DNA of 64,000 nucleotides, taken from assembly GCA_964565865.1 (NCBI GenBank), contig CAZMGM010000010.1, positions 1 through 64,000 on the forward strand, given 5' to 3'. Each line of letters begins with the position of its first letter. Positions within the stretch are counted from its first letter, which is position 1. This DNA comes from CBDAPI01 sp964565865 (GTDB taxonomy: Bacteria; Acidobacteriota; UBA6911; RPQK01; CBDAPI01). Positions 9,191 through 17,746 of this stretch are shown here, one piece after another. The notes under the pieces were generated by a model. It was given only the letters and a program-made list of their open reading frames with translations. It ran no database searches and had not been told where the DNA came from. The position numbers were made by a program, and so were the translations under genes.

Positions 9191-9550
9191 ATGCCTGGCC
9201 AGACCCTGAGCTGGGGCGAGCGTCTCCATAAGCGGAAGGACTTTCTGCGTCTATACAGTCGAGGACGGCGAGTTTACACACCTACGCAGGTTGGGTATTT
9301 CCTTGAGAACGTCGGCGATCGACACCGATTGGGCGTTACGGTGTCGAGAAAAATCGGCAAAGCTGCCACTCGAAACCGTGTCAAAAGAAGCCTTCGCGAG
9401 TTGTTCAGAACCAGCAAGAAACAGTGCCCTCCTTGCTTCGATATTGTCGTCAATGCCAGGAAGCCGGCCGCTAGGGCCTCGTATGCCGTCCTGAGACGTG
9501 ACTATTTGAGGGTTCTGGGTGGTATTGAAAAGAAGGACAACAAGCGGTGA
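9191..9550 (+). CDS. rnpA: Ribonuclease P protein component
   Basis: RnpA is the protein subunit that helps RNase P RNA mature the 5' ends of tRNAs. The protein has the family start TLSWGERLHKRKDF and the RNA-binding RNR box region, seen as ATRNRVKRSLRELFR. I chose the ATG at 9191 because family members begin close to the TLxxxERL motif; a GTG at 9158 would add 11 residues. It lies 39 bases after rpmH and its TGA overlaps the GTG of yidD, consistent with a coupled operon. About 119 residues is normal for the family. Confidence 0.93.
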   Translation: MPGQTLSWGERLHKRKDFLRLYSRGRRVYTPTQVGYFLENVGDRHRLGVTVSRKIGKAATRNRVKRSLRELFRTSKKQCPPCFDIVVNARKPAARASYAVLRRDYLRVLGGIEKKDNKR

Positions 9551-9798
9551 GACCTATGGCACCCGTTGAGTATGTATTGACGGCAGCTTTTCGCGGCTAT
9601 CAACTTGTGGTCTCTCCGCTGCTACCCCCTACCTGTCGTTACTACCCCTCCTGCTCTAGTTATGGATTGCAGGCGATTGAAAGGTGGGGCGTGGCAAAGG
9701 GGTTGTTGCTGGGCCTGTATAGACTTCTTCGTTGCCACCCCTGGGCCTCCGGCGGGCTCGACCCGGTGCCAGGCTGTTCTGATGGAAACCAGCAATGA
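9547..9798 (+). CDS. yidD: Membrane protein insertion efficiency factor YidD
   Basis: This 83-residue protein belongs to the YidD family, a small membrane-associated factor that helps YidC insert inner-membrane proteins. The diagnostic block is PTCRYYPSCSSYGLQAIERWG, interrupted here only by normal variation, and the later RCHPWASGGLDPVP motif is also typical. The GTG at 9547 overlaps the rnpA stop as GTGA; an ATG three codons later at 9556 is the alternative. It overlaps yidC by 4 bases, which agrees with their joint function. Confidence 0.93.
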   Translation: MRPMAPVEYVLTAAFRGYQLVVSPLLPPTCRYYPSCSSYGLQAIERWGVAKGLLLGLYRLLRCHPWASGGLDPVPGCSDGNQQ

Positions 9799-11522
9799 CT
9801 GTGCCCGGTTTTGGCTCCAGTGACAACGAGAAACGCCTCTTTCTTGCCCTAGTCCTTTCTACCCTGGTCCTTTTGGCCACGCCGTATATATTGCACCGTC
9901 TCAACCCACCACCGCCCACCGGTGCCCCGATAGAGACAAGAGGTGAAGCCCCTGCACCCCCGGAAAACCCCGTGCCCCCAGAAAGCCCTTCTGCGGTGGA
10001 GAGCACCGAAGTTCCATTAGTGCCGCTCCTCAGAGAGGACGTTTTAGGTGTGATGCGGGAGATCGTGCTGGGGAATGAAGATATGGAATTGCGGTTCTCG
10101 ACGCGGGGTGGGCTGATCAGTAGTATTCGCCTCTTGACCTATTTTGAGGAAGGAGAACCCCTGGAATTGCTGCCGCAGAATATTCCCTCGGCGCTACCCC
10201 GGCCGCTACAGATTGCGACGGATGACTCGCGAGTCCAGGACCTGCTGGACCAAGCGGTATACGAAGTTCAAGGTATGGGCCCAGGCGGGGCACAGGTACT
10301 GCGGGAGATGCAACTTGTCTACCAGCGCGGCGAAATCCGGGTGGAGAGAACCGTGACACTTCCTCCCAGCGGCTATGTATTTGAAGTAACAACACGCCTT
10401 TACCGCGGTGGCGAGCGCCTACCAGTTCAGGTCTCTCTGGGATCCGGAATGGGCCCCGTGCGGGCGACGCCTGAGAATGACTTTGCGAGTCCCGGTGTCG
10501 CTGTCGGTACCACCGAGACGGTCAGCCGATACTGGGAGGATGACCTCCAGGGCGGAGTCAATCTACCTGGCAGTAACTGGTTGGCAGTCGACAGTCAGTA
10601 CTTCGCTCGAGCTCTTTTAGCGGAGCCTCTGGGGTCCATTCAGATGGCTATCCACCCTGTACAAGCTGAAGGGGAAGATGGGGTGACGGTTGGCCTCTTT
10701 TCGGCACGGGCGACGGCACCACCCAATGGACGGCTGCGGGTTTTCTTTGGCCCCAAGGAACTGGAGACCCTTGGTAGTGCCGGTTCCAACCTAGGGGAAC
10801 TCGTCGACTTTGGCTGGTTTTCGTTTCTTGTTAAGCCACTTCTTTTCATGCTGAAGTGGGTTTACGCGTTTGTACAGAACTACGGCTGGGCCATCATTAT
10901 TCTGACTTTTCTGATCAACCTGGTACTGGTCCCCATCCGTTACAAGCAGATTGTTTCAATGAAGAAGATGACCGAGCTGCAACCGCAGTTGAAGGCGATA
11001 CAGAATCGGTATAAGGGTCTTCCTCGAAGGGACCCAAAGAAGCAGGAAATGAACAAGGAAGTAATGGGTCTGTATAAGCAGCATGGGGTCAATCCTTTGG
11101 GGAGCTGCCTCCCGTTGCTGCTACAGATGCCCTTCCTGTTTGCCTTTTACCGGATGCTCTGGACTTCGGTTGAGCTGCGGGGAGCACCCTTTATTCTCTG
11201 GATAGAAGATCTTTCCAAGTACGATCCCTACTATGTTACGCCCATTCTGATGGGGGCGACCATGCTGGCCCAGCAAAAAATGAGTCCGAGTACCGGCGAT
11301 CCGTCGCAGCAACGAATGATGATGATGATGCCGGTCGTCTTCACGGCGCTCTTCCTGCGTGTCTCCAGCGGTTTGGCGTTGTATTTCCTGTTTAGCAATG
11401 TTTTCGGGATGTTGTTTCAGGTGATCGTCCAGCGAATGAGTCCGGAGCTGTCGAAGACACCACCCAAGGTCTCCAGCAATCCCAAAAAGAATTCAAGGGG
11501 CAGGAAGAGGAAGAGCCGATAA
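9795..11522 (+). CDS. yidC: Membrane protein insertase YidC
   Basis: YidC inserts and folds proteins in the inner membrane, alone or with SecYEG. The 575-residue length and layout are those of Gram-negative YidC: an N-terminal membrane segment at about residues 12-32, a proline-rich linker, a large periplasmic beta domain to about residue 340, and then the conserved Oxa1 core. The core begins near FVQNYGWAIIILTFLINLVL and contains NPLGSCLPLLLQMPFLFAFY. The C-terminus is very basic, as expected for ribosome contact. The start ATG overlaps the yidD stop, and jag follows after 4 bases. Confidence 0.96.
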   Translation: MTVPGFGSSDNEKRLFLALVLSTLVLLATPYILHRLNPPPPTGAPIETRGEAPAPPENPVPPESPSAVESTEVPLVPLLREDVLGVMREIVLGNEDMELRFSTRGGLISSIRLLTYFEEGEPLELLPQNIPSALPRPLQIATDDSRVQDLLDQAVYEVQGMGPGGAQVLREMQLVYQRGEIRVERTVTLPPSGYVFEVTTRLYRGGERLPVQVSLGSGMGPVRATPENDFASPGVAVGTTETVSRYWEDDLQGGVNLPGSNWLAVDSQYFARALLAEPLGSIQMAIHPVQAEGEDGVTVGLFSARATAPPNGRLRVFFGPKELETLGSAGSNLGELVDFGWFSFLVKPLLFMLKWVYAFVQNYGWAIIILTFLINLVLVPIRYKQIVSMKKMTELQPQLKAIQNRYKGLPRRDPKKQEMNKEVMGLYKQHGVNPLGSCLPLLLQMPFLFAFYRMLWTSVELRGAPFILWIEDLSKYDPYYVTPILMGATMLAQQKMSPSTGDPSQQRMMMMMPVVFTALFLRVSSGLALYFLFSNVFGMLFQVIVQRMSPELSKTPPKVSSNPKKNSRGRKRKSR

Positions 11523-11526
11523 GGCC

Positions 11527-11985
11527 ATGGCCGACGAGATCGTTGAGAAAGTCCGACAGTTCGCTGAGCAGCTCCTGGATCGAGCCCGACTAGATTTAAA
11601 GGTACGGGTGGAAACGAGTCAGCGTAAAGTTGTGGTTGAACTTTCGGGTCAGGATTCGGGGCTAGTTCTGACCGAAAACGCCCGCCTTCTGCACGCCGTG
11701 AACCATCTTGTGAGCCAGAGTTTTTATCGAAGGGGCCGGGGGCAGCATAGATTTGTTGTGGACTGCAATGGGTACCGGGCCACCCGCACTGTCGAGCTTG
11801 AGCTGCTAGCTGACAAAGCTGCCGACAAAGCTGCCCGGAGCGGCCACCCCTTTGGTTTCCAGCCGATGCCGGCCGGTGATAGGCGGATCATCCACCTGTT
11901 CCTCGCAGACCGGCAAGAGGTCAGGACCGAGAGTGACGGACGAGGGACGCATCGTCGCGTCATCGTTATACCTGAAAACGATTGA
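11527..11985 (+). CDS. jag: Jag/SpoIIIJ-associated KH-R3H RNA-binding protein
   Basis: The 152-residue protein contains a KH-like domain (about residues 20-85, including NARLLHAVNHLVSQ) and a C-terminal R3H domain with MPAGDRRIIHLFL followed by a serine-rich turn and RRVIVIP. Members bind single-stranded RNA and are almost always encoded next to yidC. It lacks the N-terminal Jag-N domain of Firmicute forms, as is common elsewhere. It overlaps mnmE by 4 bases. It may link membrane insertion to RNA control, but its exact role is not settled. Confidence 0.88.
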   Translation: MADEIVEKVRQFAEQLLDRARLDLKVRVETSQRKVVVELSGQDSGLVLTENARLLHAVNHLVSQSFYRRGRGQHRFVVDCNGYRATRTVELELLADKAADKAARSGHPFGFQPMPAGDRRIIHLFLADRQEVRTESDGRGTHRRVIVIPEND

Positions 11986-13358
11986 GAGCCTCTGAAGAGG
12001 ACCATATTGTTGCACTGGCGACCGCTCCCGGCAGAGCCGCGCTCGCCGTGGTTCGTATTTCGGGTCCAAGTTCTAAATCTATCGCCAGAAAGATCTTTCG
12101 GCCCTGGCCTGAGCCCGAAATCGTGGCTCGCAGCCCCGTTCTAGGCCGGATTGAATCGGAATCCGGCGAAGTATTGGATCAGGTTCTGTTGACCTGGTTT
12201 CCTGGCCCAGCCTCCTATACCGGGGAAGAAGTGGTCGAAGTATCTTGTCACGGAAGCCCGTTCATTGCGGGGCAGATTGTAGAGCTGTTGATCCGTACCG
12301 GTGCCCGGCTGGCGGAGCCGGGCGAGTTTACAAAAAGAGCCTTTCTCAATGGGAAGTTGGACCTTACCCAGGCCGAGGCCGTTCGTGATCTGATTGAGAG
12401 TCAGACAGTGTTTCAGTCCCGGCTAGCAACGGAGCAACTCGGGGGAAGCCTCTCCAGACGCCTCGAACCGATCAAAACAGAACTAATCAATGTTCTCAGT
12501 CACATGGAGACTGCGCTGGAGTTTGTGGATGATGAGGTCGAGCCGGAGCAGAGCAAGCTGCTTCAAGAACGCCTGGACAGGCTGCAGGCGAGAATTTCCG
12601 GGCTAGAGGAGGGATTCGAGTTGGGTCAACTTGTTAGGTCCGGAATTGCCGTGGTCATCACAGGCGCCCCTAATGCCGGTAAGTCTAGTGTTTTCAATTC
12701 TTTACTTAAGAATGATCGGGCCCTGGTGACGTCTATTCCGGGCACCACACGAGATGCTGTGACGGGAATGATCAGCATTCAGGGCTGGCCGGCACGCCTG
12801 ATTGACACAGCGGGAATACGGACGGCAAGAGATCGGGTCGAAGAACTTGGCATCGCGAAGACCCTCGAATACTTGGCCAGCGCGGACGTGGTGCTCTTTG
12901 TTCTGGATGGGAACCGGCCCTTCGGGTCAGAAGAGCGCGAGATCTGGGACCTGGTGCGGGATAAGGGGACGATCCTGGTTGTGAACAAGAGCGACCTTCC
13001 GCAGAAAATCTGTTTGCCCCCCGAAGCGAAGACTTCAGAGCGTCAGAGGCTCTCGACCTCGGCCCTGAAAGGGGATGGCATGAAGGATCTCGTAGCTGCC
13101 GTATGGCGCGAGGTAAATCTGACATCGCAGATTGAAAAGGACACCTTTTTCTTAACCAGCATTCGTCACTATGAGGCTATTGTAAAGGCTAGGGAATGGC
13201 TGACCAGGGGCATGGAGGCCTATCGCCAGGGATGGAGCGAAGAATTCCCAATTCACGACTTTCGGAAGGCGCTGGAGGCCCTTGGGACGATTACCGGTGA
13301 TACCACGGTAGAAGACATTCTAGACCAGATTTTTTCGACGTTCTGCATTGGTAAATAA
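11982..13358 (+). CDS. mnmE: tRNA modification GTPase MnmE
   Basis: MnmE works with MnmG to add the (carboxymethyl)aminomethyl group to U34 of certain tRNAs. The 458-residue protein starts with the folate-binding domain (IVALATAPGRAALAVVRISG), has the GTPase domain with GAPNAGKS near 228-235, DTAG and NKSD, and ends in the catalytic CIGK tetrapeptide. The only upstream start in frame is the TTG at 11982, which overlaps the jag stop codon; the conserved N-terminus begins only eight residues later. MnmG is 2.4 kb away in the opposite direction, an inversion of the common order. Confidence 0.95.
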   Translation: MRASEEDHIVALATAPGRAALAVVRISGPSSKSIARKIFRPWPEPEIVARSPVLGRIESESGEVLDQVLLTWFPGPASYTGEEVVEVSCHGSPFIAGQIVELLIRTGARLAEPGEFTKRAFLNGKLDLTQAEAVRDLIESQTVFQSRLATEQLGGSLSRRLEPIKTELINVLSHMETALEFVDDEVEPEQSKLLQERLDRLQARISGLEEGFELGQLVRSGIAVVITGAPNAGKSSVFNSLLKNDRALVTSIPGTTRDAVTGMISIQGWPARLIDTAGIRTARDRVEELGIAKTLEYLASADVVLFVLDGNRPFGSEEREIWDLVRDKGTILVVNKSDLPQKICLPPEAKTSERQRLSTSALKGDGMKDLVAAVWREVNLTSQIEKDTFFLTSIRHYEAIVKAREWLTRGMEAYRQGWSEEFPIHDFRKALEALGTITGDTTVEDILDQIFSTFCIGK

Positions 13359-13402
13359 GGCCTCCCGCCGTTTGCTGTGATTTGTTCCCGGTGTCTTGGG
13401 TG

Positions 13403-13438
13403 GCGCCAACACACACGACTTTCACCACGTACGGCTAG
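13403..13438 (+). repeat. Dispersed intergenic repeat, copy A (diverged)
   Basis: The segment reads like the two better copies at 32631-32668 and 47503-47538 around the shared core ACTTTCACCACG, with CTAG at the right end. It lies between the convergent ends of mnmE and parB, and the terminal CTAG includes the parB stop codon. This copy is the most diverged. Its function is unknown. Confidence 0.5.
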
Positions 13439-14271
13439 GCAATTAGAGCTTCGAAAAGGCGGTCCAGTTCCTCCCCGTTATGGAAATGGAAAACGAGCCG
13501 CCCGATGCCCTTCCTATCTTGCTGAATTTCTATTTTTGTTTGGAAGCGTTCTTCCAGCCGTTGTTGAGCCGCTCGCACATGGGGATCATTGGAGGCCGAT
13601 ATTTTTCTTGGTGCGGGATGAAGGAGATGTTGAACGACCCTTTCTGTCTGACGAACCGAAAGAGCGCGACGCGCGATGCGCTCAGCGAGCTGCTTTTGCT
13701 GGCTTGCGGGCAGAGGAAGCAGGGCCCGGGCATGCCCCATGGAAAGGGAGCCTTCCAGGAGCATATGTTGGACGCTCTTTGGCAAGTTGAGAAGTCGGAG
13801 GGTATTGGCTACGGCACTACGGCTTCTTCCGACCCGTTGCGCCACCTCCTCCTGAGATAGGTGGAATGTCTCGACAAGCACCTGGTAGGCGTGTGCCTCC
13901 TCGATGGCGGTGAGGTCTTCTCGCTGAATGTTTTCTACCAGGGCCAGCTCCAGCATCTTTTCGTCTGATGCGTCCTGGACGACTGCGGGAAGGGAGGACA
14001 GCCCGGCCCGTTGAGCTGCTCTCCAGCGTCGTTCTCCCGCGATCAGTTCGTATTCATTGCTGCTGGTGCGACGACGTACGACGATGGGCTGGAGGACCCC
14101 GTTTTCGGAAATGGAGTCGGCCAGCCGTTCGATGTGGGCGGTCCCGACCTGCATGCGCGGCTGGAGCCCGTTCGGCTTGATCAGGTGGATGTCAATCTGA
14201 CGGAGCCCGTTCTCCAGGGCGGGCTCCGGGAGGAGGGCGTCCAGACCTTTTCCCAGGACATTACGTTTCAT
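13435..14271 (-). CDS. parB: Chromosome partitioning protein ParB (Spo0J family)
   Basis: ParB is the CTPase that loads at parS and spreads to organise the origin region. The 278-residue protein begins with KRNVLGKGLDALLP, typical of chromosomal ParB, followed by the ParB/sulfiredoxin-fold segment with the CTP-binding GERRWRAAQRAG motif and ENIQREDL. A helix-turn-helix follows at QEEVAQRVGRSRSAVANTLRLL, and the C-terminus is the dimerisation region. It follows parA by 5 bases. A perfect parS lies just upstream of parA. Confidence 0.95.
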   Translation of the reverse strand: MKRNVLGKGLDALLPEPALENGLRQIDIHLIKPNGLQPRMQVGTAHIERLADSISENGVLQPIVVRRRTSSNEYELIAGERRWRAAQRAGLSSLPAVVQDASDEKMLELALVENIQREDLTAIEEAHAYQVLVETFHLSQEEVAQRVGRSRSAVANTLRLLNLPKSVQHMLLEGSLSMGHARALLPLPASQQKQLAERIARRALSVRQTERVVQHLLHPAPRKISASNDPHVRAAQQRLEERFQTKIEIQQDRKGIGRLVFHFHNGEELDRLFEALIA

Positions 14272-14276
14272 AGGTA

Positions 14277-15062
14277 CTAACCCACCTTGGCTGTCCGCTC
14301 CTGCGAGCGGGAAAGAATCTCACCGGCCAGAGCAATGTAGCTGTTGGCTCCTTTGCACCGGGCATCGTAGAGGAACACGGGTTGTCCGAAACTGGGGGAT
14401 TCGGCCAGACGTACATTACGGGGGATAATCGTCTGAAGCAGTTGAGGACCCAGATGCCGACTTAGATCCCCCCGAACCTGATTGGCTAGATTGAGCCGGT
14501 CGTCGTACATGGTCAGCAGCACACCTTCAATTTCCAGGCCGGGATTCAAGTGGCTTCGGACACGAGAGACTGTCCGGAAAAGCTCGGATAGGCCCTCCAG
14601 GGCAAAGTACTCGCACTGGGTGGGAATGAGCAGGGAATCTGCTGCTACCAGAGCATTTAGTGTGAGGATTCCCAGCGAGGGGGGACAATCGATAACTATA
14701 TAGTGGTAGTTGTCGGAGACCGCTGGCATGAGGTTTCGAAGTCTTTGTTCCCGCTGAGGTAGCTCCAGAAGCTCGATAGTGGCACCGATGAGGCGCCGGT
14801 TAGCCGGCAGGATGTCCAGATGGGCCACTTGCGTTGAAAAGACAGCTTCGTTGGGAGGAGACTGGCCCAGCAGAACTTCATAAAGCGTGACCGGCAGCTT
14901 ATCCCGTTCCAATCCCAGGCCGGAGGTGGCATTGCCCTGTGGATCGAGGTCGATAACCAGGACCGAGAGGTCAGCCGACGCCAGGGCCGTTCCCAGATTG
15001 ATGGCCGTTGTAGTCTTGCCAACGCCGCCCTTCTGGTTGGTAATTGCAATTACACGCGCCAT
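14277..15062 (-). CDS. parA: Chromosome partitioning ATPase ParA (Soj family)
   Basis: ParA is the deviant Walker A ATPase that positions ParB-parS complexes on the nucleoid. The 261-residue protein has KGGVGKTTT at 11-19, the second signature lysine included, a DLDPQGN switch I and a DCPPSLG switch II. The short N-terminus without a DNA-binding domain marks it as the chromosomal Soj type. It lies directly before parB. A TGCTACTCT sequence ending 7 bases before the ATG on the minus strand looks like an extended -10 box, so the transcript may be leaderless. Confidence 0.95.
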   Translation of the reverse strand: MARVIAITNQKGGVGKTTTAINLGTALASADLSVLVIDLDPQGNATSGLGLERDKLPVTLYEVLLGQSPPNEAVFSTQVAHLDILPANRRLIGATIELLELPQREQRLRNLMPAVSDNYHYIVIDCPPSLGILTLNALVAADSLLIPTQCEYFALEGLSELFRTVSRVRSHLNPGLEIEGVLLTMYDDRLNLANQVRGDLSRHLGPQLLQTIIPRNVRLAESPSFGQPVFLYDARCKGANSYIALAGEILSRSQERTAKVG

Positions 15063-15106
15063 AAGGCGCAGAGTAGCAAAGGACTCTGGCAGGTTTTGGG
15101 TCAGAA

Positions 15107-15122
15107 TGTTTCACGTGAAACA
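15107..15122. promoter_or_regulatory. parS: parS centromere site
   Basis: The 16-mer TGTTTCACGTGAAACA matches the bacterial parS consensus perfectly. It is embedded in a longer perfect palindrome at 15104-15125 that adds GAA and TTC arms. It lies 45 bases upstream of the parA start, between parA and rsmG, and is the expected loading site for the ParB encoded here. Confidence 0.97.
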
Positions 15123-15167
15123 TTCCGCAACCACCTCGAAAAGTTCGGGATCTTCCTTTTGACGGTG

Positions 15168-15794
15168 TTACTTGAGTAGCAGTTGAGTCGCCACTCTTCG
15201 GCGGGATCCTGGAACAAGTAACTGCTTTACAATCATGTAGTTACGATATTCCAGAGACAACTCCGACGAGTGTAGTAGCAGTAGCACTTGCCGGTGTTTT
15301 CGAAGTCTTTCCATCAATCCCTGAGAGGGCTTGAGTGCCCGGATGCAGACCGTTCCCCCTGGTTTCCAGTCCTGATACTCTTGCCAGCGCAGAGGATATA
15401 CCGACACGTTGGGGAAATCGAGCTGGCGAATGACTGTTTCTAGAAAGAGGGCTTTCCGCGCCTTCTTTTCAATCAGTGTCAGAGTCAGCCCAGGGCGGTA
15501 GATCTTGGCTGCGAGCCCTGGAAAGCCTGCACCGCTGCCCACATCTGTCAAATCAGTCTGGTTGGTGAGAAAATGCTCCGCTATCCAGAAGCTTTCCAGA
15601 AAGTGAAACTGAAGGAGGCGCTGTAGCGACGGCTCGCAGATCAGATTCACCTTTTCCTGCCATTTTAGGAGTGTGTCAAGGTAGGTTTCCAGTCTCGAGA
15701 GCTGACCTGGACTCAAGGTCAGCTCGAAGCGGACCTGCATGCGGCGGACGAGGTGCCGCAATTCGGCGCTGGAATATAGAGGCCTGGCCGGCAT
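15168..15794 (-). CDS. rsmG: 16S rRNA (guanine-527-N7)-methyltransferase RsmG
   Basis: RsmG (GidB) methylates G527 of 16S rRNA with S-adenosylmethionine. The 208-residue protein carries the family blocks KWQEKVNL, then DVGSGAGFPGLAAKI as the SAM-binding loop, and VRALKP-like sequence seen as CIRALKPSQG. The order mnmG-rsmG-parA-parB is the classical one. It begins one base after the mnmG stop, so the two are co-translated. The C-terminus is a little divergent but the length is normal. Confidence 0.93.
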   Translation of the reverse strand: MPARPLYSSAELRHLVRRMQVRFELTLSPGQLSRLETYLDTLLKWQEKVNLICEPSLQRLLQFHFLESFWIAEHFLTNQTDLTDVGSGAGFPGLAAKIYRPGLTLTLIEKKARKALFLETVIRQLDFPNVSVYPLRWQEYQDWKPGGTVCIRALKPSQGLMERLRKHRQVLLLLHSSELSLEYRNYMIVKQLLVPGSRRRVATQLLLK

Positions 15795-15795
15795 T

Positions 15796-17667
15796 TTAGT
15801 TTTGAAGGTGCTTGCGAGCCTGCACCTGCAGATGGATGTTCAAGACGAAGACGGCAGCCGGCGTGACACCGGGGACCCTAGAGGCCTGTCCCAGGCTGGC
15901 TGGCCGGACTTTGTTCAGGCGCTCCACCATTTCAGAGGAAAGGCCAGGGATGCCAGCGTAATCTAGGTCAACAGGTATGGGCTGGGTTTCCAGGCGGGTC
16001 ATTGCCTCCACGTCCTGCTCCTGCTGGCGTATGTATCCCTCGTACTTGACGTGGGTTTCAACGCGCTCTGCTTCCCTCTGCGTAAGTTTATGACCTTCCT
16101 CCGCCAGGATGGCTCGGAAGTCCTCGATCCTGGCTTCGGGCCGCTTGAGCAACTGGCTCAGGGGGGTACCGACTCTGGCCCCGAACTGCCGTTGTAGGCT
16201 GGAGTGCAATCGGGTGCTGCTGCGCAAGTGGTTCCTTCTCAGGTAGTCCTCCACTGCATCGATACGCTCCCACTCTCTTTGATGTCGCTCCAATACCCTG
16301 GAGTCGATCAATCCCAGGTCCGCTGCCTCCGGCATCAGGCGACGATCTGCGTTGTCGGTTCGCAGCAGCAGCCGGTACTCGGCACGGGAAGTAAACATTC
16401 GGTATGGCTCATCCACGCCCTGGGTAACCAGATCGTCGATCAGGATGCCCAGGTAGCTGTTGCTTCGTTTTGGTACCCACGCCGGCTTGCCCTGAACTTT
16501 TAACGCGGCATTGATACCGGCCACCAGGCCCTGAGCGGCGGCTTCTTCGTATCCGGTTGTGCCGTTGATCTGGCCGGCATGGAAAAGCCCTCCGAGAACC
16601 GTCGTTTCCAGTGTCGGTTTGAGCTGCTGCGGGTTCACAAAGTCGTATTCGACGGCGTAGCCGGGCCGTAGAATCACAGCCTTTTCAAGCCCGGGAATCT
16701 CAGCGAGCATGTCCCGCTGAACGTCCACCGGCATACTGGTCGAAAGGCCGTTCACGTAGATCGAGTTTCCGTCCAGGCTCTCGAGTTCCAGGAATAGTTG
16801 ATGAGAGCTTCGGTTCGAAAACTTGACGATCTTATCTTCAATGGAGGGACAGTAACGAGGGCCGATGCCCACGATTTCACCACTGTAGAGGGGACTTCGG
16901 TGCATGTTGGCCTCTAGGAGATTGTGTACTTTCTGGTTGGTATGGGTAATCCAACACGGGACCTGGGGCTGGGCCACCTCCCGGGTCTGACTGGAGAAAA
17001 ACACGGGATTGGCATCTCCTGGCTGAACCTCAAGGCGTCCCAGCGAGACGCTCTCACGGTCCACCCTCGGAGGGGTACCGGTTTTCAGGCGTCCCATTTC
17101 AAATCCCCTGGCGCGAACGGCATCGGCCAGCCGGAGCGACGCGCGCTCCCCGGATCGTCCCGCATGGAATTGTTGATCTCCCACATGGCACAACCCATTG
17201 AGAAAGGTTCCTGTTGTCAGAACCATCGCCCCGCACGAGAGTTCCAGGCCGGAGGCAAGCTCGATCCCACACACGGAAGCTCCTTTGACCCGCAGACCTG
17301 AAACTTCATCCTGCACAAGCGAAAGGTTCGGAATTTTCCGCAGCCAGTCCTGCATGGTCTTGCGGTAGGTCTTTTTGTCGCACTGGGCACGGGGTGCCCG
17401 AACAGCGGGTCCGCGTCGCCGGTTGAGAAGGCGGAACTGGGTGCCGGAACGGTCCGCGACTCGCGGCATCAACCCGCCCATGGCGTCGATTTCACAGACG
17501 AGGTGGCCTTTGGCGATTCCCCCGATCGAAGGATTGCACGACATTTGGGCCACCATGGCCAGGTTGATGGTACAGAGGGCCGTCCGGGCGCCCAGGCGAG
17601 CGGCAGCCGCTGCCGCCTCACAGCCGGCGTGGCCTCCGCCAATGACAACCACATCAAAATCGGGCAC
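15796..17667 (-). CDS. mnmG: tRNA uridine-5-carboxymethylaminomethyl modification enzyme MnmG
   Basis: MnmG (GidA) is the FAD enzyme that partners MnmE in wobble uridine modification. The 623-residue protein begins with the FAD-binding GGGHAGCEAAAA at about residue 10, then CNPSIGGIAKGHLV and GLKTGTPPR-type motifs (RLKTGTPPRVD). The C-terminal helical domain is complete. The start is GTG at 17667 with GGAG about 15 bases upstream and a TATAAT 23 bases upstream on the minus strand. It heads the mnmG-rsmG-parA-parB unit and is transcribed away from the divergent selD. Confidence 0.95.
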   Translation of the reverse strand: MPDFDVVVIGGGHAGCEAAAAAARLGARTALCTINLAMVAQMSCNPSIGGIAKGHLVCEIDAMGGLMPRVADRSGTQFRLLNRRRGPAVRAPRAQCDKKTYRKTMQDWLRKIPNLSLVQDEVSGLRVKGASVCGIELASGLELSCGAMVLTTGTFLNGLCHVGDQQFHAGRSGERASLRLADAVRARGFEMGRLKTGTPPRVDRESVSLGRLEVQPGDANPVFFSSQTREVAQPQVPCWITHTNQKVHNLLEANMHRSPLYSGEIVGIGPRYCPSIEDKIVKFSNRSSHQLFLELESLDGNSIYVNGLSTSMPVDVQRDMLAEIPGLEKAVILRPGYAVEYDFVNPQQLKPTLETTVLGGLFHAGQINGTTGYEEAAAQGLVAGINAALKVQGKPAWVPKRSNSYLGILIDDLVTQGVDEPYRMFTSRAEYRLLLRTDNADRRLMPEAADLGLIDSRVLERHQREWERIDAVEDYLRRNHLRSSTRLHSSLQRQFGARVGTPLSQLLKRPEARIEDFRAILAEEGHKLTQREAERVETHVKYEGYIRQQEQDVEAMTRLETQPIPVDLDYAGIPGLSSEMVERLNKVRPASLGQASRVPGVTPAAVFVLNIHLQVQARKHLQN

Positions 17668-17734
17668 GGGTACCTGCTTTCTCCAGGGACATTATATTCA
17701 TTTGCGTATCACCTGGCGCCATTCCTAGATGCTC

Positions 17735-17740
17735 TATAAT
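17735..17740 (+). promoter_or_regulatory. -10 box of selD, placed for a leaderless transcript
   Basis: A perfect TATAAT ends 6 bases before the selD ATG. Normal sigma-70 spacing would start the RNA on or next to the A of the start codon. No Shine-Dalgarno sequence is visible, which supports leaderless translation. No clear -35 box is present. Confidence 0.5.
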
Positions 17741-17746
17741 GAACGC

